DNA of 64,000 nucleotides from Parietichytrium sp. I65-24A (Eukaryota > Sar > Bigyra > Thraustochytrida > Thraustochytriidae): assembly GCA_012862575.1 (NCBI GenBank), contig BLSF01000008.1, positions 124,001 through 188,000 on the forward strand. The letters run 5' to 3'. Positions within the stretch are counted from its first letter, which is position 1; each line of letters starts with the position of its first letter. The position numbers and the translations under genes were made by a program. The notes beneath the pieces are model-generated. The model did not search any database. It saw only the letters and a program-made list of their open reading frames with translations, and was not told the DNA's origin. Positions 20,143-28,222 of the stretch are shown here, piece by piece.

Positions 20143-22092
20143 TTACAACTTGCTCTGGCCCTCAGCGAGAACACCGATCTCCATGTCTGGGCCAAACTTG
20201 GCGAGCAACTCTGGCTTGTGGAGCATGTCGAACTCCTTGGTGGCATCCTTGCCTCCGTAAAGGAGGATTGCCTTTGCACCACCAGGATGCTCCTCCAAAA
20301 AGTCAGTCACATCGTAGACCTTGTTGTGGAGGATGACCCAGCAGTCTCCCTTCTTGGTGTGCTTGGAAACCTCCTCCATGGAGTAGGACTTCGCGCCGCC
20401 AGACTTTGCAGCTGGAGCGGAGCCAGTCTCCTTCACGCCCTGAGCGTAGAAGGCAGCGTTAGGGTCCATTTCAGCTGGACCGTCATCCGCTGGGATGTCG
20501 CTTGCGCCATCTGCCTTGGAACCAGAGGATGCGCCCCAGGAGATGACCACAGACTTGTCAGATGGGTTGACCTTGATGTTGACACCAGCTGCGCTTCCTC
20601 CAGCGACAGCACCCTCTCCGTTACTGAGCTTGTCGAGCAAGTAGCGAGTAGCGCTGCGGCCAGCTACGCGGCCGTAGACGACGCAGTCCAAGAGAGAAGA
20701 TCCTCCGAGACGGTTGACTCCGTGAACTCCTCCCTGTGCCTCTCCGGCAACGTAGAGGCCAGCAATTGGGGCCTTGTCCTTGGTGATTACCTCGGCGTCC
20801 TTGCTTGCAGCGACACCTCCCATGCAGTAGTGGATCACAGGGGTGATCTCTGCAACGTGGTAGTTGTCGTTCGCCATAACTGGGGTGGCCTCAAAGAACT
20901 TCTTGTCGAACTTGTCCTTTGCCTTGCCCTCAGCAGCGAGGTTGTACTGGTCAAACTCCTTCTGGAGGTCGCTCTGGGAGACACCGCATGCCTTTGCCAG
21001 TTCTGCGCCAGTCATCTTCTTCATGAGACCACGGCCAACGTAGTGCTCGCAGTGCCACGAGATGAGGTCAGCGGCCTTGGTGTTGAGGCAGAGCCTGTAT
21101 GGTGGCTTGCCGTGGAGCCACATGCGTCCAGTAACGTAGTCACGTTTGCCGAGCTCATCGCAGAAGCGCTTGCCCTCGCGATCGAGGATCACAGCACCAG
21201 ATCCACGGAGAGCCTCAGCGGCAAGGAACTTGACCTTTGCATCTGGCTCCTCAGGGTCAATAAGACCAGTTGGATGAACCTGGACGCAGTGAAGGTCGTA
21301 GGTGTCAGCGCCTGCCTTGAGAGCGAGCTTGATACCGTCACCAGAGCAGTGAACTCCGTTGGTGGTTGGGAGGGAAAGAAGGTTTGGGCTAGGGACCTTC
21401 TTGCCGTTGCTCTGCTTTGCAGCGCGGGAAGTGGTGCTCCATGCTCCGAGCTTGTCCCACTCTGCAGAGACCTGGGAGAGCAGAGAGTCGTCAGTAAAGT
21501 CAGCACCGAATCCACCAGTGCAGATGACGACAGGTCCATACTCGGTGTAGGTCTTGCCTCCCTTCTCGAACTTGCAGCCAATGACTTCTCCCTTGTCGTT
21601 CTGCACGAGCTCGGTCACGGTTGCCTTGTTGACAACGCGAGCCTTGTCGGACTTGGCGGCGATCTCATCGAGCTTCTCCATGAGGCCGTAGGTGATAGCC
21701 ATGCCAGGGAAGCGCTCCTTGCCACGGTGGGTGCGAGGCTGTGAGTGAGCAGCGAGGCGAGCCACGATGGAGAGGTCCAAGTTGAAAGAGTCGATGAGCC
21801 ACTCGACAGCTGGGCCGGACTCGTGCGTGAGCACCTTGATCAAGTCAGGGCGTGCGAGCTCCATTGCGGATGTGGTGGTGTCATTCTCAAAGATCTCTGG
21901 TGTGTCTGGGATTCCAAGTTTACGCTGGGTGCGGGTTCCGGCGGCGTTGATTCCACTGGTTGCCTTGGTCGAGTTTCCTCCGCAGAATGGGCTCTTGTCG
22001 AGCAACAGCACGCGGCCTCCGTTCTGCAATACTGTGTGGGCTGCCGACATGCCGGACAGCCCTCCTCCAACCACGATAATCTGCTGGGTCAT
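20143..22092 (-). CDS. Soluble fumarate reductase with C-terminal cytochrome b5 domain and PTS1 signal
   Basis: A 649-residue flavoprotein resembling yeast Frd1/Osm1 and the NADH-fumarate reductases of kinetoplastids. It would reduce fumarate to succinate and so reoxidise reduced cofactor without oxygen. Residues 5-30 form the FAD dinucleotide site (IIVVGGGLSGMSAAHTVLQ). The FAD_binding_2 domain continues to ~485 with VVICTGGFGADF, VQVHPTGL, GLYVAGEAQGGVHG and RLGGSSLLDCVV. A Gly/Ser/Ala-rich linker follows. Residues ~575-645 are a cytochrome b5 domain with the haem histidine in EEHPGG and the second in DMLHKPE. The C-terminus is SKL, a canonical PTS1. There is no N-terminal presequence, because the GGG motif begins at residue 8. 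Single exon; the ATG at 22092 is the first in frame. Confidence 0.92.
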   Translation of the reverse strand: MTQQIIVVGGGLSGMSAAHTVLQNGGRVLLLDKSPFCGGNSTKATSGINAAGTRTQRKLGIPDTPEIFENDTTTSAMELARPDLIKVLTHESGPAVEWLIDSFNLDLSIVARLAAHSQPRTHRGKERFPGMAITYGLMEKLDEIAAKSDKARVVNKATVTELVQNDKGEVIGCKFEKGGKTYTEYGPVVICTGGFGADFTDDSLLSQVSAEWDKLGAWSTTSRAAKQSNGKKVPSPNLLSLPTTNGVHCSGDGIKLALKAGADTYDLHCVQVHPTGLIDPEEPDAKVKFLAAEALRGSGAVILDREGKRFCDELGKRDYVTGRMWLHGKPPYRLCLNTKAADLISWHCEHYVGRGLMKKMTGAELAKACGVSQSDLQKEFDQYNLAAEGKAKDKFDKKFFEATPVMANDNYHVAEITPVIHYCMGGVAASKDAEVITKDKAPIAGLYVAGEAQGGVHGVNRLGGSSLLDCVVYGRVAGRSATRYLLDKLSNGEGAVAGGSAAGVNIKVNPSDKSVVISWGASSGSKADGASDIPADDGPAEMDPNAAFYAQGVKETGSAPAAKSGGAKSYSMEEVSKHTKKGDCWVILHNKVYDVTDFLEEHPGGAKAILLYGGKDATKEFDMLHKPELLAKFGPDMEIGVLAEGQSKL

Positions 22093-22365
22093 CTTTCCTC
22101 GCTACTTTTGGCCTCTCGAGCTCTCTGCTGCGCTGCAACGTCTCTGCGTTTCCGCGTCTCTGCGTTTGGGGTCTGCCTGCGCCACAATCTTCTAGCATCT
22201 CCCTCCCCTCCCATCTCCGCCGTCTCCTAACTCCCAGCGCAACTCCTAATGTTTATCCCTAATAACTACACCGCCTGCTACGCTCTTTTTAAGCCAGCCG
22301 CGGTTGGAAATCCATTGCCCAAGCGAGCAACTAGGGTTAATTATGACGTACGTAAGACCACGTCG

Positions 22366-22719
22366 TGGGTGGGGTAGCGAAGAGTAGACGAAGGCTACCG
22401 AGGTGAGGTTCTCGGGTGGCACCTTAAATCCCGCAAGGTGGACGGGTCGTAGCAGGGGGTGTAGCTGTGGCAGTCGGTCCGTCCATCTGTGCTTTAAGGA
22501 GGTTGGCGCCCAATGTGGTCCCGAATCCCAGCCTCATACGCGGCTGCTAGCGGACCCGGCCGGTCAAATTGTACTTGTGAGCGAAATGCGCCGAGACCGG
22601 TGATAGATTGCCGCTCTGGATTGAAATGCAGGGAAATGTCGGTCGACACCGGGGATAAGACGATTCTACCTATAACTGTAGGAGGAAGACCCAGGTTCCC
22701 AGAGGGGGCCTGTTTTTTT
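22366..22719 (+). ncRNA. Candidate structured RNA or structured leader (weak)
   Basis: A GC-rich block in otherwise AT-leaning intergenic DNA. Perfect short stems are visible: 22373-22378 with 22394-22399 (GGTAGC/GCTACC), 22439-22445 with 22479-22485 (TGGACGG/CCGTCCA), and 22597-22602 with 22647-22652 (CCGGTG/CACCGG). It ends in seven T residues at 22713-22719, which would terminate RNA polymerase III. I could not match it to RNase P, SRP, U3 or a spliceosomal RNA. It may be only promoter DNA. Confidence 0.2.
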
Positions 22720-24123
22720 GAAGGTGATTTCTTTCCGCGTGTTTTTCTGGGGGAGGTACTACTGTTTAGTGTATTTTACAATAGTGCAAAATGTTTCACC
22801 TGCAGATTTCCACTTTTCAGTCTTTTCTGCACTCGCTCGCCGCCAACATAATGAGAGAAAGAGGTGCGGTAGCATGCCTTAGTACTATACCGGTACTTTC
22901 CCAACTCCAATCTTTCTGCTCTGATAGCTCTGAATTATTTCATTTCTCATTTCTCATTTCAGCCAATTTCTTTCTTTCTTTCTTTCTTTTCCTCTCTTTT
23001 TCACGTGCTCACTCAGCTCACTCACTCCCCAGCCCATCCTTTTCATGGGCAGATTTGAAGGTTTTCACTGTTTCGTCTTGCGCGAGGAGCAAAGATGAGC
23101 AGTTAGTTGAGCGATGAGCAATGATGATCAATGATGGATGAGCGATGATGAGCGAGTCATGCTTTCATGGTTGGAGAGGGAGTGTACGACTAGACAGACT
23201 CTGTGCAGAGAAGACAGAGAAGCGGGCGAACTTTTTCATGCCTCTGTGGTGAGTCCCGGGGACGATGCCCTCAGCGGAATACGTCGTTCGTTTCATCATT
23301 TCATCCATTTCAACCTGCTGCCTCTTCGGCCACAGCAACCATTCGAGGCCACCAGCAAGCTTTTGCCATCTTTTGCCCTGGTAAAATCGGACTCACAGTC
23401 AGTATACCAGACACAACAGAAAGGAAATCATCGAAGGACCTCAGCGAGCGGCCGTCCATGCACGGACGCGGGGTTGGTTTTGCTGAGATTACAAGATTTA
23501 CACATTATGACTTCCGTGACGAGGACTATGACGAGCCGAGTCTCTGGTCGCTGACGAAAAATTAATCACATAGCTCACCGCGTTTTGCTCGTCGTCTCGC
23601 TCTTTGGTTTCTTTGGTTGGCTTTTTGTTTGCACAAGCGAGCCGCTCTGGGAGAGTGCGTGCAACGAACGAACAAGACGAGGTTGGGATCTACGCTTTTC
23701 GCACGTAGATGTCCGCGAACCCGGGGTGCTGTCGTTCCGCGCGGGACGTCTATGCGCGAATTTGGTAACACTGCACACACCTGTCCAAGTTTTCACGAAT
23801 TGATGTTTGTGAGTTTCACAACACAGATCCCAATTTCTCGCAGTTGGTGAGGCAACCGTATCGTATCGCCGGGCTGTGGTGGTAAGTCATGGACTATTGC
23901 TCGCCAGTCACTTGACACACGCAACCAATCGACGCATTCCACTCTGGTCATCCTGGACAGAGAGCTTGTGTTGTTGTGTTCACCAAAAAAAATTCTTTCG
24001 AAAATCGATAAACTTGCCACTTGCACCACCGAGGGGTCGAAGAGCGGAATGACAATGAAGAAGCTCAAGGAGGCTCTCTTTGTTCTCCATCACTCACCTA
24101 TCATGCGGCATTAATAGCTTTTA

Positions 24124-24369
24124 ACGCCTGCAAAGTGCAGGTATTTTTTAATCATCTTGTGGCAATCTGCTTGACGCGAACGCAAAAGTCAAAAAAAATA
24201 GACAAGCGGGCCTCATGATCAGGGAACCGTTCCACCAACCACAGTTTACTACTAATTGGATCAAATTAGCAACACGTAACACCGGCAAAGTGCAGGTTTT
24301 AATTTCGACTCCATCCAAGAACATCTTGTGACATTCTGCTTGACGCGAACGCAAAAAGTCAAAAAAAAG
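24124..24369 (+). repeat. Duplicated block upstream of RRP43
   Basis: Copy A (24124-24200) and copy B (24276-24369) share GCAAAGTGCAGGT, CATCTTGTG and then TCTGCTTGACGCGAACGC, each followed by an A-run. Copy B has about 18 extra bases. The start of the unit, GTAACACCGGCAAA, appears again at about 24388. The block sits immediately upstream of the RRP43 start region, so it probably contains promoter or leader elements. Confidence 0.8.
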
Positions 24370-24635
24370 GCATAAAAAGTAATAAAAGTAACACCGGCAA
24401 AACAAGAACAATGAACTGCTCCCACCCACGTACGAACAGAGAGCTATTCGGCACCAGTCGTGCCCTCATCATACATCGCCGTCAGCCACTCGTCTCTACC
24501 TCAAACTCCTACATCAACAACGCCCCTTCCTTCTCCTCCAAGTGTCCTCGCCGCGGACAGCTCCGAGCGGAGAGTCATTCAGTCGTGCCGGGACACAGAG
24601 GCCAAGGCCCAAACAACACAGCACGAAACAACACG

Positions 24636-25499
24636 ATGGCGTCGGGATCGGGATCGGGATCGGCGGTGGATGAAGATGTGAATTTGCTGGCAGCAGCGTT
24701 CCAACGCGTACATCCGCGAGCGTTCCTGGAACGTTTCGTAGATAAAGGAGTTCGACCAGACGGTCGCGGACTGCTGGAGAGCAGGCGGAGAGTGGTGGAG
24801 AAAGGATGGGTGCGCACGGCGGACGGGTCTTGTATGGTCAAGATGGGCGGCACTGTGGTCGTGTGCGGAGTTCGTTTCATGGTGGAAGAATGCAATTTGA
24901 TTTCGCCGGTGTATGTGTCGGCCCGTCTGCTGCCGGTGTGTTCGCCAATATACGATTATCGCAACTCAGAAGGCGGCGTCGCGCTGGGATTGTCGCTGAT
25001 GGAGGCGCTGGATGGATGTGGGTTCGTGAACCCGGAGAGCCTCGAGATCGAGCACAATGTTGCGAGCTTTAAGCTCTTTGCGGACGTCGTGTGCCTCAGC
25101 GATGATGGCAACTTGTTTGATGCGTCATTTACGGCTCTCATTGCCGCTCTGGAGGATGTGCGCTTGCCGCTAATGCAAGTTGTCCGCTCGGATTCTGGTG
25201 GAGAGGGTCATGCTGGCCGCGCCTTCTCAAAGGTGGTACAAGTTGGCGAAGAATGCAACAGAAAGCTCAGTCTTCTCAGTCCTCCGGTGTCGACCACGTT
25301 TGGATTCTTCGGCGAGAAGGTCTTGATCGACCCAACTTCGGAAGAGGCGGAGGTACTTGATGGTACATGCACCATTGTGCTCACTCAAAGCGGTGACATT
25401 GTGTCAGTAATAAAATCTGATGGTCCCGCCTTGCCAGTGCCCATGCTTCACGAGTGTGTGGATATTGCGTCTTCACTCGCCGTTGCGCAACAGAAATAA
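24636..25499 (+). CDS. EXOSC8: Exosome complex component RRP43 (EXOSC8-like, RNase PH fold)
   Basis: A structural subunit of the nine-subunit RNA exosome core, which processes and degrades RNA in nucleus and cytoplasm. The RNase PH-fold domain begins with FQRVHPRAFLERF, then GVRPDGRGLLESR. VKMGGTVVVCGVRF, NSEGGVALGLSLMEAL and the late VLDGTCTIVLTQSGDIVSV follow. The ATG at 24636 (MASGSGSG) gives 287 residues, close to the usual 276. An earlier in-frame ATG at 24411 would add 75 Ser/Arg/Pro-rich residues with no family counterpart, so that stretch is treated as 5' leader. Stop TAA, followed by AATAAAAAA. Confidence 0.9.
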   Translation: MASGSGSGSAVDEDVNLLAAAFQRVHPRAFLERFVDKGVRPDGRGLLESRRRVVEKGWVRTADGSCMVKMGGTVVVCGVRFMVEECNLISPVYVSARLLPVCSPIYDYRNSEGGVALGLSLMEALDGCGFVNPESLEIEHNVASFKLFADVVCLSDDGNLFDASFTALIAALEDVRLPLMQVVRSDSGGEGHAGRAFSKVVQVGEECNRKLSLLSPPVSTTFGFFGEKVLIDPTSEEAEVLDGTCTIVLTQSGDIVSVIKSDGPALPVPMLHECVDIASSLAVAQQK

Positions 25500-25991
25500 A
25501 AAACATCTCGATTGCCTTTCTCGTATTTCGCGTCTGCTTGCTGGGTTATCTCGTTACACGCATCACGTTCTGCTCCCTTCTTTAGCGGGGGGAAAGGACA
25601 CTCCATGACTGGTTGTGGTGGCGGTCTAACGCGATCCTCTCTTTGTACTGTGACTTCCAACCTTTTTTGATAAGAAGAAAATGTATTTGTCTTGCCTTGC
25701 AATTCGAACTTTCAAACAGGCACTGAACTTTTAGTTGTATCGTCCACATTCATTTTTCATGAATGAAGGCGTACAAGGAATTGCATATGATCAGGCACAA
25801 GCCCTGTCAAAGAAGAGTTCACTTGAAACACTTTTTAATGTGGTTGTTTTAGAGATTGTTCGATGCCAACTTGGGGAGGTGCGCAAGATGTGCATTGGCA
25901 CTGTGCACCGACCCTTAAAAGCCGACACTTTAAATATGCAGTCCGGGAAGCTGCAATCGGAAGGAAGCACGCCATGCGCGCGAGCAAAAAC
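25500..25991. other. Convergent intergenic region
   Basis: Lies between the RRP43 and PAP2-like gene ends. No ORF or repeat of note. Confidence 0.6.
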
Positions 25992-27518
25992 TTAGCTTTC
26001 CGAGTCGCCATGACTTGCAATAAGTACAGGCTCAAGGAAACGAGGAAAAATATAGATTGCTGCGAAAACGCCAAGCATGTGGCCGGTAAACGGCAGGGGA
26101 ATCATGTACACCAAAATGAGAGACACGACTGCTTGCAGCATCAACGAAAACATGACTAGGCATATATCCATTCCCCACTTCTTCTTGTTGCTGTCGTTAG
26201 CATTGTAGTCATCGAAACCGTCTGAATCGTACTCGAGTTCAGTTGTACCCGACTGCTTAGCAGATGAATTGTTGCTCACCCTAACTATCGTCCCATAGCT
26301 CGGAACCGCTGGAATCCTTCCAGCCGAGGCGGGCTTGGCTGCTCCGATGGTTTTGCCCTCCGTGGGCGTTGCAGAAATTGACAGAAACGAGAGTGCGGCG
26401 ATCCACCCGACAATAACGCCGATTCCTTCATAGGCCACTTGACGTGAGCCATCGCGAGTGTCAACGTCAAGCCCGCAACCCTTCAAGGCTCTCTCCGACC
26501 AAACCGCTGGGTCACGTTCCAGGGCCTTGCTACTGAAGAGATAGAAGAGTTGCACGATGGAAAGGAGCAGCAACCCGGTTCCGCAGCAACGGAGCACAAC
26601 GCCGAGGACCCTTCGGTACATCGGTTCCCCACTTGAGGCAGAAGCAGACAGAATGACTCTGTCGGCGAGGATACTTACATTCTCCTGCGAGAGCATCTGC
26701 AGGAGTATCACCGCCATCGTGGTCCCCATCAGCAAGCTGTGCAAGAAGTGAGTGCCTAGGTACAACCTTCCCACCATATTGGCCATGTACAGGCCAAGCA
26801 GCGCAGCGCTTACAGCCCCCGCCACCACGTGGTCTCTAGTCTTCACATTTCGCCCATTTCGCCCATTTCGCCCCCCGGCCTCAAAGCCTTCCATTCCTAC
26901 ATTCGAGTTTCCCTGGTCGCGATGCAGGTCCTCGGGCAGGCTAGGAAGTCGGCTGAAGATCCTCACCCTCCTTGGATTAGACCACAAATGCTCAATAACT
27001 GGAGCGATGCAGAGCATGAGCAACAGCGCGTGGCCCGACGGGAAACCATATGCCGTGGGGCAATGCCACATCTGCACGCGTCTGCTCACCCAGAACGGTC
27101 TCCCTTGTCTGAACACCACGTTGGCGCACCACTTGCAGAGCTTTCCAACGCCCTGGAGCAGCACCATCCGCACTCCAACCATTCGCCAGCTGTTGGGCAG
27201 CGCGCACATGGCCAGCGCCGGCGCCAGGCCCCACACATTCGGCGGGAACCCGATCGCGTCGGCGACGGGAACCCATTCGGAGCCTGCTCTCTGCACCACC
27301 TCTATCATTCCCACGCCCATCTGCTCCAGCTGCACTTTCATCGTCGCCTCCGCCGCGCCCAGTAACAGCGCCACACTCCATGCGTAGAACAGCCCCAGCG
27401 ATCCGTACTTGAACGCCCGCAGTCCCGTGCGAACACCGCCGCTCGCACATCTCCCCATGTGACCGCGCGCGCCCCACGACACCAGGTCGCGTACGCTGAA
27501 CAGCTCCTCCTCCGACAT
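25992..27518 (-). CDS. PAP2/glucose-6-phosphatase-like membrane phosphatase
   Basis: A 508-residue multi-pass protein read from the ATG at 27518. It carries the three phosphatase motifs of the PAP2 superfamily in altered form. Motif 1 is NVVFRQGRPFW, where the usual Lys seven residues before Arg is Asn, though KW lies four residues earlier. Motif 2 is GFPSGHALL. Motif 3 is GRLYLGTHFLHS, keeping Arg and His but lacking the usual Ser and Asp; it resembles the glucose-6-phosphatase form (RxYLAAHFPHQ). About eight hydrophobic helices are visible. A short Gly-Arg-Asn repeat (GRNGRNGRN) and a charged loop precede motif 3, and a second charged Asp/Asn-rich loop precedes the last helices. Likely an ER sphingoid- or sugar-phosphate phosphatase; the substrate cannot be decided. 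Confidence 0.78.
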   Translation of the reverse strand: MSEEELFSVRDLVSWGARGHMGRCASGGVRTGLRAFKYGSLGLFYAWSVALLLGAAEATMKVQLEQMGVGMIEVVQRAGSEWVPVADAIGFPPNVWGLAPALAMCALPNSWRMVGVRMVLLQGVGKLCKWCANVVFRQGRPFWVSRRVQMWHCPTAYGFPSGHALLLMLCIAPVIEHLWSNPRRVRIFSRLPSLPEDLHRDQGNSNVGMEGFEAGGRNGRNGRNVKTRDHVVAGAVSAALLGLYMANMVGRLYLGTHFLHSLLMGTTMAVILLQMLSQENVSILADRVILSASASSGEPMYRRVLGVVLRCCGTGLLLLSIVQLFYLFSSKALERDPAVWSERALKGCGLDVDTRDGSRQVAYEGIGVIVGWIAALSFLSISATPTEGKTIGAAKPASAGRIPAVPSYGTIVRVSNNSSAKQSGTTELEYDSDGFDDYNANDSNKKKWGMDICLVMFSLMLQAVVSLILVYMIPLPFTGHMLGVFAAIYIFPRFLEPVLIASHGDSES

Positions 27519-28222
27519 CACGCCTCGATAGCCAGCTCTACCGCAAGATCAGCTCGCCTCCCCGCTCTGCGCGGCGACTTTGCATACGGGAACACGCGCG
27601 GCGCACTTGCAAAAAGTTCCAAATTACACAATTGAAACCCAAAACAAAAGCCCCAACCAGACAGAGGACGCAAGAGGAGCCAAGTCAAGACCAGAGGAGA
27701 AGCGTCTCGGCCTGGATTACGTCGGGTCTGTGCGAGAGAGAGAGATGGTTAGAGAGAGAGAGAAGCGGAGCGCTCACGTACCCATGTGCTGTGTGTCTGA
27801 GTGAAAGGAAGGAAATGAAAACAAGTTGGCCAGTGAAGGAGACAGAGAACACGAATAGATGAATGAAAATGAAATTGCGCGGTCGATGCAAAGCTAGCTA
27901 GTTGTGGAATTAGATTGTGTGTTTCTTCTCTCTACAAAGATTGAGCTTCTCGAGCGAGCGAGGCGTTGAACAGTTGCTGGGCATGACATCGACACCTGAA
28001 AGTGCTTCTAGTACCTTGTGAACGAACGAAAGAGGTGTGCGAACTCTCTTGCAGCATTTGGCCGCTTCGTTCTGGTCTGAGAATACGAAAGCTCAAGCTC
28101 AAGCGCGAGTGCGAGAAGAAAGAATGAATGCATGAAGGAGCAATGAAGCATCAAAACGTACAGTAAAAGATTTCAAAGGAGGGCAAATACGAAAGAGAGA
28201 AAATGAATGGAAGACACCGTGT
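27519..28222. other. Intergenic region
   Basis: Upstream of the PAP2-like gene and downstream of the kinase-FYVE gene, both on the minus strand. A purine-rich GAGAGA run lies at about 27734-27760, and a TAGTACC word near 28010. No supported gene. Confidence 0.6.

Larger units (their letters stand above)
22093..24635. other. Long divergent intergenic region
   Basis: About 2.5 kb between fumarate reductase (-) and RRP43 (+). It holds a GC-rich segment with stem potential (22366-22719), a TTTC run (about 22974-22990), an AGTACT/GGTACT motif at 22881-22897, an unassigned open frame near 23203-23565, and a duplicated block close to RRP43 (24124-24200 and 24276-24369). Confidence 0.5.

Noticed and set aside
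20218-21744. Long plus-strand open frame (508 codons) across the fumarate reductase gene
   Set aside because: It is antisense to a strongly conserved flavoprotein gene. Its Val/Leu/Ser-rich composition is what the complement of that codon usage gives, and no motif is present.
24411-24635. Possible 75-residue N-terminal extension of RRP43 from an upstream ATG
   Set aside because: It is low complexity, absent from family members, and lies next to the duplicated promoter block. The shorter start gives the normal family length.
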